Assembly (NCBI RefSeq): GCF_964340395.1
Contig: NC_135568.1
Span: 7,110,579-7,174,578 of the forward strand
Source of the DNA: Glandiceps talaboti
Taxonomy: Eukaryota; Hemichordata; Enteropneusta; Spengelidae
DNA length: 64,000 nt
Direction of reading: 5' to 3'
This document shows, piece after piece, positions 41,721-54,041 of this stretch. The notes under the pieces are model-generated. The model worked only from the letters and a program-made list of their open reading frames with translations, did not search any database and was not told where the DNA came from. Position 1 is the stretch's first letter. The number at the start of each line of letters is the position of its first letter. A program made the translations under genes and the position numbers.

Positions 41721-42790
41721 GTCATTGATGGTACTGTGTACACTGACTTGATGTCTGTATGTAAACAGTATGAATCAACTGGATAGCCTGTCTTCTAGTC
41801 ATTGATGGTACTGTGTACACTGACTTGATGTCTGTATGTAAACAGTATGAATCAACTGGATAGCCTGTCTACTAGTCATTGATGGTACTGTGTACACTGG
41901 ATTGATGTCTGTATGTAAACAGTATGAATCAACTGAATTACCTGTCTACTAGTCATTGATGGTATTGTGTACACTGGATTGATGTCTATATGTAAACTGT
42001 GAATCAACTGAATTACCTGTCTACTAGTCATTGATGGTATTGTGTACACTGGATTGATGTCTGTATGTAAACTGTGAATCAACTGAATTACCTGTCTACT
42101 AGTCATTGATGGTATTGTGTACACTGGATTGATGTCTGTATGTAAACTGTGAATCAACTGAATTACCTGTCTACTAGTCATTGATGGTATTGTGTACACT
42201 GGATTGAGGTCTGTATGTAAACTGTGAATCAACTGAATTACCTGTCTACTAGTCATTGATGGTACTGTGTACACTGGATTGATGTCTGTATGTAAACAGT
42301 ATGAATCAACTGAATTACCTGTCTACTAGTCATTGATGGTACTGTGTACACTGGATTGATGTCTATATGTAAACTGTGAATCAACTGAATTACCTGTCTA
42401 CTAGTCATTGATGGTGTTGTGTACACTGGATTGATGTCCATGTGTAAACAGTATGAATCAACTGAATTACCTGTGTACTAGTCATTGATGGTACTGTGTA
42501 TACTGACTTGATGTCTGTATGTAAACAGTATGAATCAACTGAATCCCCTGTCTACTAGTCATTGATGGTATTGTGTACACTGACTTGATGGTTGTATGTA
42601 AACAGTATGAATCAACTGAATTACCTGTCTACTAGTCATTGATGGTACTGTGTACACTGACTTGATGTCTGTATGTAAACAATATGAATCAGTTGAATTA
42701 CTAGTACCTGTGTACTAGTAAGTGATGGTACTGTACTGTGTACATTTTATTGATGTCTGTATGTAAACAACACGAATAAACCGTTTGGAT
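41721..42790. repeat. Minisatellite, 75/77-bp unit, 14 copies
   Basis: The marker GTCATTGATGG starts copies at 41721, 41798, 41875, 41952, 42027, 42102, 42177, 42252, 42329, 42404, 42481, 42558 and 42635, with a decayed copy at 42718. Spacing is 77 bp when the unit contains AAACAGTATGAATC and 75 bp when it contains AAACTGTGAATC. The 75-bp variants cluster (41952-42251). Copies differ at few sites, so homogenisation is recent. Confidence 0.97.
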
Positions 42791-44311
42791 CAGTTCATTA
42801 CTTGCTAACCCATGAAGTGTTTGTCGGATGCTAACAGGGTTTAATCACAGGATGGTCATACATGCATGTTTCAGCAAGTACACAAACAAAAAGAAGTTTG
42901 ACAAAATACTTTCATTTACAACTACCAGCAGTACTTGTTTTGTGAAACCGTGTTTAAGCTTGAGGATACACCACGACATGGCGTATCAATATTACTGTTG
43001 TAAGCCATGTTTCTGTGTATACATTTTAAGCATATACAAAGACCGAACTCTTTGAGTGTCTCTATACCGTAACTATTTAGGCCAAATAAATATATTTTGG
43101 CTTTAGCTAAAGCGAGACTATTGAAAGCAGAGATCTGAAGTCTGGTATAAAAAAATTCAATTTGACAGATTTTGCTTCCAAAGAATGTCATCAATATTAG
43201 CTTACCTTGAGTATTGAATATTGATTTATCGATACATCCCACATACTGATCGTGAACGAATAAACCACAGTAATTATCTATCTACGGAAGTACTTCTAAT
43301 GATTATTATGTTGAAGTTATATTTTCATAATGTATAATTGATTAAATAATTCTTCTCTTAGCGCAATGCTTTCGTAGGAGGGTTTATAATTCCTTGAAAT
43401 GAAATTGTAGGATTTGCAAATTTGACAATTGGTATAATAGATTCTTTTAAGTAAATGTACTTATTAGGAGCTATTGACTTTACTTGTTAGTATTGAGTTG
43501 GCAAATGTATTGCATTAGAAGAACTCATAAGTTATACACCACGACATCGCTATGTTTAAATACAGTTGCATGGCATATTGGAGATGCACACACACTTGGC
43601 CTTTTCCTCAATAACACAAAAACTTTCACCCGTTTCGAGCCTTTTCCATCTTTAAACTAACTGGGCAACAAAGCTTGTTTGCAAACGTTGTGACATAATA
43701 AGCTTGTTGGAGATCGAATTTGATGTTTCATTCATTAAAATTGATGATGTTAAATGCTGGTATGAAAACGATAATTTTATACGGCTGTCACTTTGTCGTT
43801 AACTTTGAATCAACTCTGGTTTTGAAAGGAGTGTATACTGGCAAAGACGGTTTTATTTTTCTGTCGTTCCGTGAATGTTTTCAAATAAAAAGTGAAATCG
43901 TACGTGACCACGATATCTCGCAGTATTGCATACCCTATAAGACAGTGTTTGCGAAATTCCAACTTATCGACTTTACAACAGCCTGAATGTTACTAACCCA
44001 AAATTCCAAAATATGAAAAGATGAAAAATGAGGAAAATAAAGAATAATTAGAGAATAATAAATTCATAAGTAATGAAACAAATAACCCAATACAAAGTAT
44101 CATGTGTATGCCACACAATTTTCTAGGTATCATGTGTATGCCACACAGTTTGTTAGGTACATGAAGTTGCCTTGACAACGAAGAGTGTAATCAACACTTT
44201 CATGTTGATAAATCGTTGCATTATGTTTGATAAATATTAATGTAACATCCAAGGTGAGAGAAAAAGGTTGCATTGGTATTTATTGCTTTCAATAAGGGAG
44301 AGAAGCTGTCG

Positions 44312-44398
44312 GGGAAACCAATGTTGTCAACGTTGATTCTCAATAAGACTGAGCTATGTATATGTTTGTCTACATTCACGCTTGGCTGTCTGTTTGTC
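44312..44398 (+). repeat. Dispersed repeat, copy B (inverted partner at 31586-31672)
   Basis: It contains CTATGTATATGTTTGTCTAC and CACGCTTGGCTGTC. In reverse complement it matches 31586-31672 with a handful of differences, then runs directly into the TATG array. Confidence 0.85.
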
Positions 44399-44401
44399 TA
44401 T

Positions 44402-44486
44402 CTGTATGTATGTATGTATGTATGTATGTATGTATGTATGTATGTATGTATGTATGTATGTATGTATGTATGTATGTATGTATGTA

Positions 44487-44525
<39 letters not shown>

Positions 44526-44607
44526 ATGTCTGTCTGTCTGTGTCTGCCTGCCTACCAGTCAGTCAGTCAGTCAGTCGAGTCGGTCTGACTGTCTGTCTGT
44601 CTGTCTG

Positions 44608-44673
<66 letters not shown>
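44402..44673. repeat. Compound (TATG)n-(TGTC)n microsatellite
   Basis: About 21 TATG units, a TGTC block, a CAGT block at about 44558-44577, and a second long TGTC block. Confidence 0.97.
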
Positions 44674-44675
<2 letters not shown>

Positions 44676-44844
44676 CTTCTATTGGCACTTTACCTATTAC
44701 AGAGAAGTGTTTGGATACCGATGGCTGTCTTGCCTGAGCATCTAGCTGTCATTCATGCATATTAAATATCATTGCTGTAAATGCATTTACAACATCACTT
44801 TACTTGAAGTACCAATATTTGTATTTTGTGTTTGTGTTCCACAG

Positions 44845-44933
44845 AGTGTCTATGGTAGTATTTTTGGTGGAGAAACTGATGCAACATGGACAAGTACAGC
44901 GCCACCAAGCGGCACATGTGTCATCTCAGACAG
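44845..44933 (+). CDS. Possible isolated internal exon, unidentified
   Basis: Plus-strand acceptor TTTGTGTTCCACAG precedes an 89-nt open segment encoding SVYGSIFGGETDATWTSTA, then a Cys-containing end, followed by GACAG|GTACGG. The composition looks coding and both splice sites are good. No partner exon was found within several kb, and the next in-frame codons hit a stop. It could be a solitary exon of a large-intron gene or a chance match. Confidence 0.25.
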
Positions 44934-46437
44934 GTACGGTCAGTAGACTCTTACTTTCTGTTTGTACAAATCAGAAATCATTGATCATTCTAGTAAAACG
45001 ATCGGTTCATGTAGTTGCTAGTATATCTGTCTGTCTGTTTGTCTCTATTGATCTCTCTAAAGGTATCTCTACTTAATTAATACCGTTGACTAGTGTAGTT
45101 TTAAACATCCTAGAAAGCTTCAGCAATAATAACTTCAACACCATCACCAACAAAAACAAATCACAACAAAGCGCACACGTAAACAATAAACGAACACTAA
45201 ATTCAGTCTAGCACGTCTAGTATTGACACTACTTTCTATTCACCACTAGTTTTTCCTTGCTAAGTGGAATTTCCCCGTAACTCGTAAATTCTTTCGTTGG
45301 CTGAGTTGAAACTCAACCACCTGTTGGAATTTATGCGTTGGTTACGTTCATTTTGGTTTCGCAAACTGTAAAGGTTCAAATTTGTGCTGAAACGGAACAC
45401 TTTTTTCTGTAATTGTGTTCGCATGATATGGGCGAGGATTAAAAATTCATTTCGGATTTTCAATTTATAAAACAAATTTATCATGGCTTCCTACATGAAA
45501 CAACATAGACCAAGTCTGTGTTTTTGTTTGTAAATCGATAAATTGCAAAATATTAAATACACGTGTAAAATACGGCAGAGAAAAGGAAATGAGCACCTGG
45601 AATGTTAGACTGTAAGATCCGTCGAGTCGCTACGCCCTCACCGGCCTGATCGGTGAAAAGGGGTTAAACGACGTGTACATGTGGGGGCGCCCCGTCATTG
45701 CGTACTTGACAAAGTACTGGAACGTTTGGTGATAGAGAAGGTGCTAATATGATGATTCAAATTAACTCATGCAAAGTTCGTTGAACCATTTGAGTAGGGT
45801 TCAGGTACTAGAATAAAAAGACGCAGGAGAAAAGATTTTATACATAAATGCGGTGGTATATCAACCTATAATGTACGAGTTCACTTCTGATCGATGCACT
45901 TCGGCAAATTTCGGTAAAACAGTAAAACATGAGTAACTTGAATATGCTAAAATACATGACGAAACAAATGTACTCAAATTCCACACAATGCCCTGTTTAA
46001 ACGTGCAATAGCTGTAAGTGAGGTATTAATTTTCTCGATCAGGCAAACAAAATAATCACTGAAAATTGTTTCAAAACAACAATAAAAATACATTGTATAT
46101 GTTAATTAGTGGGATAAGTAGTAACGAATGCAATGACAGACTGAATTCTGATCTCGTTGAGGGCGCTGATTTCAGGGGGCAGTCCATAAAAAACAATGTG
46201 ACTGGAGCCATTGCTCCATATATTCTGTATACAGCTATACAAATACACTGACCGTAATAGGCGATTCCATACTGTCCTCGATACACGATAGTATGAGTCC
46301 ATCGTTGTATCTTCGAAAACAGTTAAAAATTGTACCAGTTACAGTGGGTACAGCTTTCAAGTGAACAAAACATGTCTGTTTGAGCTCAATGCTGTAATAA
46401 AACTAATCATTGTTATTGGTATTGGTAGATTACTGCG
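44934..46437. other. Intergenic stretch downstream of the sulfotransferase
   Basis: No supportable gene. A GC-richer segment at about 45610-45720 (CCCTCACCGGCC ... GGGGGCGCCCC) weakly resembles 54820-54880 and may be a decayed dispersed repeat. No AATAAA was found close to the sulfotransferase stop. Confidence 0.45.
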
Positions 46438-47631
46438 TTATTTTGCATTCAATAAGGAGAAATATTTTTCTTTTTCTTTGTGATAAATGCCAACGACAAT
46501 TTCGTATAATTTCAAATCCCAGGTATTTCTTCTAACGATTTCTTGCCGTTCGAAGTCACTCAGTTCATCTTGTGGTCGCTTCTCATTGGCATTTTTATGA
46601 ATTGGTTCATTGGGGCATTCCGTCCCCAACATGTAACACAACATGTCTTGAGAATGTTTAAAATCTTCTAAAATTCCAACATATGCGATGTGATTAAGCA
46701 AATTTCTCTTAGCCGTCAGGAAATGTTTTTCTGTAATTTCTGGTGCGTCTGTAACTCCAGGAATAGAAGCGCCATCACGTGCCTCAAAGGAATCATCGTT
46801 ATCTCGGTGATCACCAAACTGTAGTAAACGTACAGCAAAATTGTCAGTCACGTGAATATGACGACCTTTCGTCATCATTAAAAAATCAGTGATATTTTCA
46901 CTTCTCTGTATGTCTTTGTTGTCATTTGGAAATGTTTTCAAGAAATGATATTGTGATATAAAGCGATCTATGGGATGACGAAACCATGCAAAATAAAGGA
47001 ATGGTCTGTCGGTATAGGCGAATTGATGAAGTCCAAACACACGTTTTGAAATCATAAACACGCGTTCACGTTTTGTCCCGAGATCGTAGGCGAGATTGTA
47101 GAAGTCTAAACAATGACGAATGTCGTGTACTCTACTTCTACCATGTATGTTTTTGGAAAGTTGGATCACAAATTCATTTATAGACGTTCCTCCACATTTA
47201 GGGATATGAAAGAATGCTACTGACGCGGACTTATACAAGGGATCCTTCTGAAGAGTGTCATTTTGTAGATAATAATTCGGTAACGGTTCTTTTCCCTTTC
47301 GTAGAGGTTTCAAACATGTCCAAAGTATGTCGTGGAGTTTTGGACAGAACCACCAATTAGATCCTTTCTTTGCATTGTTGTCACTGTAGGACTTTAGGGA
47401 TGACTTGCAGTTTTCCTCCGTCTCATCAACGTGGTATGGGGCGGTAGAATGGTTCAATTTATCATTCACAGATGTTTGGGACCTTGCGCCATCATCGACG
47501 TGCTCTGGAAACAACAAACTATCTTTCTGCGAGATTACTCCAATAACATCATGTACACGATCTGACCACATGTACACAGTTACACCAATTGTCGCCAATA
47601 CAAGGCAGATCAACTTATATGGACCTCTCAT
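46438..47631 (-). CDS. Type II membrane carbohydrate sulfotransferase (PAPS-dependent, HS2ST/UST-like Sulfotransfer_2 fold)
   Basis: This is an intact single-exon ORF of 397 aa. A short cytoplasmic tail is followed by a signal anchor at residues 7-22 and a Cys-containing stem, the layout of Golgi-resident glycosaminoglycan or glycan sulfotransferases. The 5'-phosphosulfate-binding loop is AFFHIPKCGGTS (139-150, Lys145). The 3'-phosphate-binding segment is WFRHPIDRFISQYHF (216-230, Arg218 and Ser225). GLHQF (200-204) sits where HS2ST has its catalytic GHV histidine, so His202 is a candidate base (inference). Two sequons (N124, N246) fit a lumenal domain. The enzyme would transfer sulfate from PAPS to a sugar hydroxyl; the acceptor cannot be told. 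The start Met directly precedes the anchor. A splice acceptor (polypyrimidine then ACAG) lies about 47 nt upstream, so a 5'UTR intron is likely. Length is usual for the family (about 350-420 aa). No break is seen. Confidence 0.85.
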   Translation of the reverse strand: MRGPYKLICLVLATIGVTVYMWSDRVHDVIGVISQKDSLLFPEHVDDGARSQTSVNDKLNHSTAPYHVDETEENCKSSLKSYSDNNAKKGSNWWFCPKLHDILWTCLKPLRKGKEPLPNYYLQNDTLQKDPLYKSASVAFFHIPKCGGTSINEFVIQLSKNIHGRSRVHDIRHCLDFYNLAYDLGTKRERVFMISKRVFGLHQFAYTDRPFLYFAWFRHPIDRFISQYHFLKTFPNDNKDIQRSENITDFLMMTKGRHIHVTDNFAVRLLQFGDHRDNDDSFEARDGASIPGVTDAPEITEKHFLTAKRNLLNHIAYVGILEDFKHSQDMLCYMLGTECPNEPIHKNANEKRPQDELSDFERQEIVRRNTWDLKLYEIVVGIYHKEKEKYFSLLNAK

Positions 47632-47680
47632 GTCGCTGGTGTATAGAAGTGGTTGTCAATAGCAACGTGCACTCAGGCCT
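47632..47680 (-). promoter_or_regulatory. Short 5'UTR and splice acceptor of the sulfotransferase exon
   Basis: The minus strand reads TTGTTGTTCTACATTACAG, then an untranslated stretch from 47678 to the ATG at 47631. This suggests that at least one non-coding 5' exon lies upstream. The acceptor is inferred from consensus only. Confidence 0.45.
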
Positions 47681-50600
47681 GTAATGTAGAACAACAACGA
47701 TATTACGTTTAGTGGTAAATGGTCAACGTTTACAACTATTGCAAGCTACAACGTGGCAACAAATAAAAACTCGATGTGAACTTGATAAATTGCCATCATG
47801 CATGGCATAGACATCTTTCCATAAAACTTCTGAATGGAAAATGTTTTCATATGTTAGCAGTCTATATTAAAATATAAATATCGATTTTGAAAAAAATAAA
47901 CAAGTTGTATGTGTAAGAAAATATTTTTCACTGCGCATGCTGCTACGATGGCACATATTTCTGTACTGTAACTAGGAAACAAATATTGAGAAAAACTGTC
48001 ATGGGTTTTTGACAAATCTACTTGAAAAGGGTAAAGTGCACGATCATGTAGTCCATGACTCAATAAATTGTACCTATCAACTAAAAATGGAGAAAAAATC
48101 AATTACTGATTGTACAAGGTTTTAAACAATTTTTTTTTTTTTATATTTTTTTTTTAGCTTTTTGCTATTTCTATTACTTTCAAACACAGACTTAGTCAAT
48201 GCTGTTTCACGTTGTTTTGTTTTCAAGTAGGAAACAGCAGTGTTGTTTGACTAATGAAGTGGAGGCGTGAATTTAAATGTTGTAATTGTATTTGGCTCAT
48301 AGTAAGAGATGGAAGAAAATCATATCGCAATGTGCTGTTTCCAGATTTTGTCATTTACCTTTCCCATAACTATTGATGACAAATTTAGAAAATTATATCA
48401 CTTCAAAGAAGATAAACTTCAACTCAATCCTCAACAAATGATAAAATTGTGTATACATAATTCAGCTGTGAGGCAAGGTTATGTGCACTGTGTGTATGAC
48501 TCCTGGTAAATGACCAGAATGACTCCTAGTGGTTGTTATGTAATACCTACAGCCACTGAAACCGAGTGACCTCTCTGGCTATCGAAAACGGTTGGGCTTG
48601 ACGATTTCAGTGAACAGAATGAAAATAACATATGGTGGAGTTGAAGAGTTTCTCTGTATAGACAGTTTCAAAGGGGAGCGTTGATATGATGGATATATCA
48701 TTTCTCGAAGATCACGATACTTTATCGGTCCAAGATTTTTTTTAATTGAAAGAGTCGGATACATTTCAAGCAATACTACCAATACAAAAAATATATCAGT
48801 AGAAATGTCTGAATGCCCTCGACGTGTTCATGAAAATGTTATATTTCTGTAAGTTCACTGCGAGCTGTTATTATAGTTTGAATATCACCCTGTATGCAAT
48901 ATCTAGGTATTCAAAGCCAAACGGTAGAGTATCTGTTTATTTTGGATAACTCCCCACTCAGGTGAATGCAACCTATCTGACTGCACACACAGACACATAC
49001 AGTGACACAGACAGAGACAGACACAGACACAGACTTTAACATAAAAAAATACCAACATAGGTCAAACGCACGGCTTGACACATTGAGCGACAACCATATA
49101 CAAAACATTCACAGCCCGCCATCCTAATGTCTATACCGCTGTGCTTGTAAATACGCGACGTGTCACTTTTACCTAAGTTTCCATTGATCGGGAGAACGGG
49201 AAATAGGTGCACCCCTTCTCCTTGAACCCATACACTGTTTAATCACTGATCACACTTACACCAAATAAATATGAAAATGTGAATATAAAGTTAAGAATCG
49301 TATACACTAGTTTTAGTACACGCGGAATAAAGATGTCAACCCTCTATCATTATATCATACATGGAAAGAGAACGTGTCAACATTTCATGACCCGACGCCA
49401 ACTTCGAGCAGCGGCTACTATACCTTGAAAAATCTCTCTGTTCGTGTCATACGTTGTTGTATCTTCGTGTTCAAGTCTGGAAATAACGCCCGTGTATCTA
49501 GGATGCGCAGAGAGGGGAACAATTCTTAATAAGAGATGGGCAGTCAGTCACCGAGATGAAGAACTTTAAGTAACGAGTTTCACGGAACGTATACACTTGG
49601 ACTCGTTGTTGTGAGCGAACAGCTCATGAATATTCACAAAATCAACAAGTCACGTGTTTGACTGGTTTCTGATAAGGACATTAATTACATTAGTTCAATC
49701 AAAACATTCACTATGAAAATTAGATTGGATTTGAACGTTTATTTGGCAACCGTGTTTTTACATCTCCAACAGCAGCTGTAGTTGTGTAAACAGAATAACA
49801 CGCATGAATGGACTGATAATACATTGTATATATACTAGTGTATGTCACAGAACATTCACAGTTCATGGTCTGAGATCAACACTACCGTTTCACATTACGA
49901 ATAGACAGGTATAGATAGTATAGTGTTATCATTCATCGAATCTTAAGCTTTCAGATCTCTCGTTCAGTCGAGGTTAGAGACCACGTTGGCATCCACACTA
50001 GGAATAGATGACTATATGCGAAGTCAGTACTAATGTGGTCTGTTCAAAACCACAACTTGAACAAATCAGGCCATTGTGAGATATCGTGTGAAGTTGTTGC
50101 AAGGACCGACAGGTTGTAGCAAGAGATGTTGTTGCCTTTTGGGAAACTGTAGAGGTCCTTACTCGATGGTAGTTTATCACATATATCTACAACTAATACC
50201 GCATAAAGATCAAGCGATTTTGAACTTTAACATGACACAACATTTTATCTTTCGCCGTATTACATGTAAAAAAGAGAGTATAATGAAAAGTTTAAATTTT
50301 CACAATTTATAACATCTATATAATACTTTCAGTTATTATCCACAATGTATTGTATTCATACACAGATACAAATAATGTGGATGAATGAATCAATGAATCA
50401 TTTAGACATTCTCTGCAATATAAACGATATAACAGTCCTCACCCGATTCATGAACGCCTAAAATGGTCATGAGTCTGAATGTCTTAGGCATCCTGATTAG
50501 TCAAAACAATAATAATTAGAGCAATTCAACCAATAACGTGTGTTCTAACGTATAGTAATTGTTGTATGCTACATCACTGTGAACTTCAATGATATCAATA

Positions 50601-51776
50601 ATGCTCTGACTCATAACGGGTCAATTAATTCAGTGACTTGCGTGTACAAACAAGTAGGTAAGCGTAAAATAGGTACCACGAGATCAGATTCGTGTTGGTA
50701 AATTTTGGATATCTATCCATATCATTGAATAAATGGTATTTGTTAACTTCACTAGATTTCAATTGGTCATACGGACCGACAAGTAGCTGTAACTCTACGA
50801 AATGCGGAAATCTGTTGGTCTCGAACCAATGGACCGACGTCGCACACTGATACGGCGAATGACGACTGAGGTGTTTTGTCCATGATATCAACCGACGCCG
50901 AATCGAAGTCAGAGGTTGTTATTATGGACAACGCCGAGCTTAGTCCTACTTGCAGACGGAGTACGTCTGAATTCGATTCTGACAATGTCCCTCTCTTTTC
51001 ATATTTTAGTGTTTAGGGACATTAAAATGTTAGATTCGAGTCCCATACTCTGCAAGCAGGGCTACACCGAGGTCGGAATTCGATATCTAACATACAGGTT
51101 CAGTGGGAAAAACACACTCCTTAAACATCCCTTAAACACAATGAGACACCCCAAAAAATCATTTGAAATCAGTCGCAGAGGTTGATACCAGAGTATTTGG
51201 TCTGGGTATTGTTATATTTTAAAGTGTATTCGACTGTACACACCTGTTATACCAAACAACCAATCGGAATAAGGTAATGAAAAAGTCGGTCAAATCTCAG
51301 ACTGACAGATCTTCCATTTTGACGGCGCACGTTTTCGTGACAGGACATTATTATAGCTGAAGGCAGACATTTTTCGAAAAGAACCAGTGGAGCAATACTA
51401 GCGAGAAAATTATTGAATTAGCATGGAATTTGACACTCTGGTGACCCAATGTTGGATTTAGTCTAAACGAGAAAAGTGACATATTGACCAGGTTTTTGAA
51501 ATCCAGGATCTGATCATGAATGGACAGAAAATGACAATCACGTGCATGGAGTTATAAGACGTCAACAGGTAATTTGTACCTAAGTAATGAAATTTCAATT
51601 CACCAACAGCTAGAGTAAACAAAAAACTCCTGGAAACGAAGCCTGAATTTTCGTCAATGATACCAGGATTATACAGGAAAGATCATGTTAAACAAAGGTG
51701 ATGAAAAGACGTGCTACTGTGCACTAACTACCGGCTTGAAACTCTAACATGTATGAGCTCGAGGACGTGTGGATCT
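47681..51776. other. Intergenic stretch between sulfotransferase and oxidase
   Basis: A T-run at 48129-48163 and a (CA)-type patch at about 48983-49035 are the only simple repeats. The short ORFs here lack any family motif. The sulfotransferase promoter should lie in the first part; no core element was assigned. Confidence 0.45.
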
Positions 51777-51811
51777 GCATACATACATAGTCACATACAT
51801 ACATACATACA

Positions 51812-51845
<34 letters not shown>

Positions 51846-51904
51846 CATACATACATACTACACATACACACACACATACATACATACACACATACATACA
51901 TACA

Positions 51905-51938
<34 letters not shown>

Positions 51939-51979
51939 CATACATACATACATACATACATACATACATACATACATAC
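51777..51979. repeat. (CATA)n microsatellite
   Basis: About 50 CATA units with CACA and TATA variants. It sits just past the oxidase polyadenylation signal. Confidence 0.97.
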
Positions 51980-52016
51980 AAGCACATGTTTTCATGCATA
52001 TACAGTAATCATGTAT

Positions 52017-52022
52017 TTTATT
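52017..52022 (-). terminator. Polyadenylation signal AATAAA of the HAO-like gene
   Basis: AATAAA on the minus strand, about 62 nt past the HAO stop codon. The (CATA)n array begins a few dozen bases further on, so the gene's 3' end abuts the array. Confidence 0.6.
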
Positions 52023-52083
52023 AGCTTCTTTGACATCTACATTTTGAGGTAGAAATGATAAAGTACAATTCATTAGGAGTCAC

Positions 52084-52151
52084 TCAAATCTTATAATAGT
52101 AGGATTCGTGAACGACGTACGAGGATGTTATGTCCGACAATGAACAACAAC
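52084..52151 (-). CDS. HAO-like terminal exon
   Basis: Residues 347-368 and the TGA stop. The sequence [14 protein letters not shown] aligns with the family's GC-x-x-x-x-I end, and the protein ends ESYYYKI. Acceptor TTTTACAG. Confidence 0.8.
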
Positions 52152-53993
52152 CTGTAAAAGAAAAATCAAATAATTGATGTGAGAATTCTAAAATTATACC
52201 ATTGTTATAAAACTAACTGTCACTGTTCTTGTTTAAGCCTTATTCTGTAACATTACATGATGACAACAGATAATGGAACAATCCAACTAATTTGATGGAT
52301 ATTGTCATGTAGTTCGTACACATGCCTTGTCTATGCTGGCCACTCATCTAGAGTCCACTGTTGGATTTTTGGTCCCTGCCTTGTATAATTACCTCAAACT
52401 GTAAACATTGCTGTTTATTTATTATAGTGGTTTCGCAACTGCAATTGCAAGTTCCTGTATTTATCCCTTTTGGAGATTTTGACATCTAGGCAGAATATTG
52501 TTCACGTTCTGTTTGAGAACAATATCCAAACCGTTGGCTAATTGTACTGATTTTGAAATTTATTTATTGAAAACGCTCTTGGAATTTAGATAGAATTGTA
52601 TGGTATAAAATTGTTTTAATAGTCAATAACCATTTAAATTTGACGGCTGACGCCCCCACGTGACAAGTGGACACACAGACGGAAGTGATATCCCTAGGGC
52701 CCATCAAAACTTCAAGTAGTTGTCAATTACCTGCATTTCCCATAGTTTGGTGGAACTCCCTTTTCAGGATTTCAAAGATATGTTTAACGCCTTCATCACC
52801 CTGGAAAATTAAATCTGTTGTTAGAAACACTTGAAAAGTATTCTAGAGTTGTCAGCACCTGTCCATTTAGATGAAAAAAGATTTACAGAAAACAAGTCTT
52901 CATGAAAGATGCAGTGATATTTACAAAACTGTTAAACCCATAAGTAATTGAAGAATGGATTTGTTAAGCTCAAGATTTTACCACATCTCTGCATTTGTAC
53001 TTACAGAATGGGCTAGCCCATAAAGAACTGGTCTCCCAACAAACACAGCTTTGGCACCCAAGGCGAGGGCTTTGAATACGTCATTTCCGGTACGTATACC
53101 ACCATCTAGGTACACCTCCATTTTATCACCAACGGCACGTGCTATTTCTGGTAGAGCTTCTATCTGCATAAACAAATAATATCAGTAATTGAAGTTGTAT
53201 AAAGTGTTGTAACAATGCAAAATGTATACTACATGTATTTGAAAAAAAATGTCCAACAATGTCTCACCGCAAAAGTTGGTTGCATTCTAAATCAAGCAAT
53301 GTTGTTTCAGATCAGAAGTGTTTAGGAATTCATGCAGTTGTTTTAGCCACATTTAAATTGCTTGTTTCATGTATAATGCTGCCACATGATGAAATTCTAG
53401 TAGCCCTCATTTTTCATCATGTCGGGCGCCCCCTTGTGACACATCTTTCGAAAATGTCTGGAGAGTGACTAACTGGAATATGTTGTATGTTACCAACATA
53501 CTTGCCAGTGTAAATCCCTAGTATTAATCCCATAATACTTTCCAAGACTTAAGTAAGTTTACTCACAGTAGCTGGTGAACTGTCAAGACCACGCCCTCCA
53601 TGGTTTGATACAATAATAGCATTGACGCCATGTTGAACTGCCAAGATGGCATCTTCTGCCGTCAAAATACCTTTCAGAATGATTGGTAGTCTGGTCAGTG
53701 AACGTAACAAGTCTATATAATCCCAGGTTGCCCTTACATCTCTTGTTTGTTTTCCAAATGCTTCTTCATACGTAATGTTTTCGCCATCTTTGCCCTGAAA
53801 AACCCCCAGATCACTATGCAAGTAAAAGTACTTGAATACATGAAGACTTTCCATTATTTAAATATATCTCCCATTGCTTGTTATAACCTTCTTAGACACT
53901 TTCAAACTGCTAGAACTCCGATCTGCTTACATGCAATTTATGTAACTTGCGATTTGAATATTGAAACGAAAGGTTCATTATGTGCTGTATGTG

Positions 53994-54041
<48 letters not shown>

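Noticed and set aside
41876-42441. 132-aa and 62-aa ORFs with 25-aa repeats on the minus strand
   Set aside because: They follow from the 75-bp minisatellite unit. The 77-bp units break the frame and there is no start, splice or family signal.
41721-42790. Regular repeats considered as a CRISPR array
   Set aside because: Units are contiguous without unique spacers, and the genome is eukaryotic.
43720-43986. 88-aa plus-strand ORF with moderately protein-like composition
   Set aside because: No known motif and no acceptor or partner exon; it may be a chance ORF.
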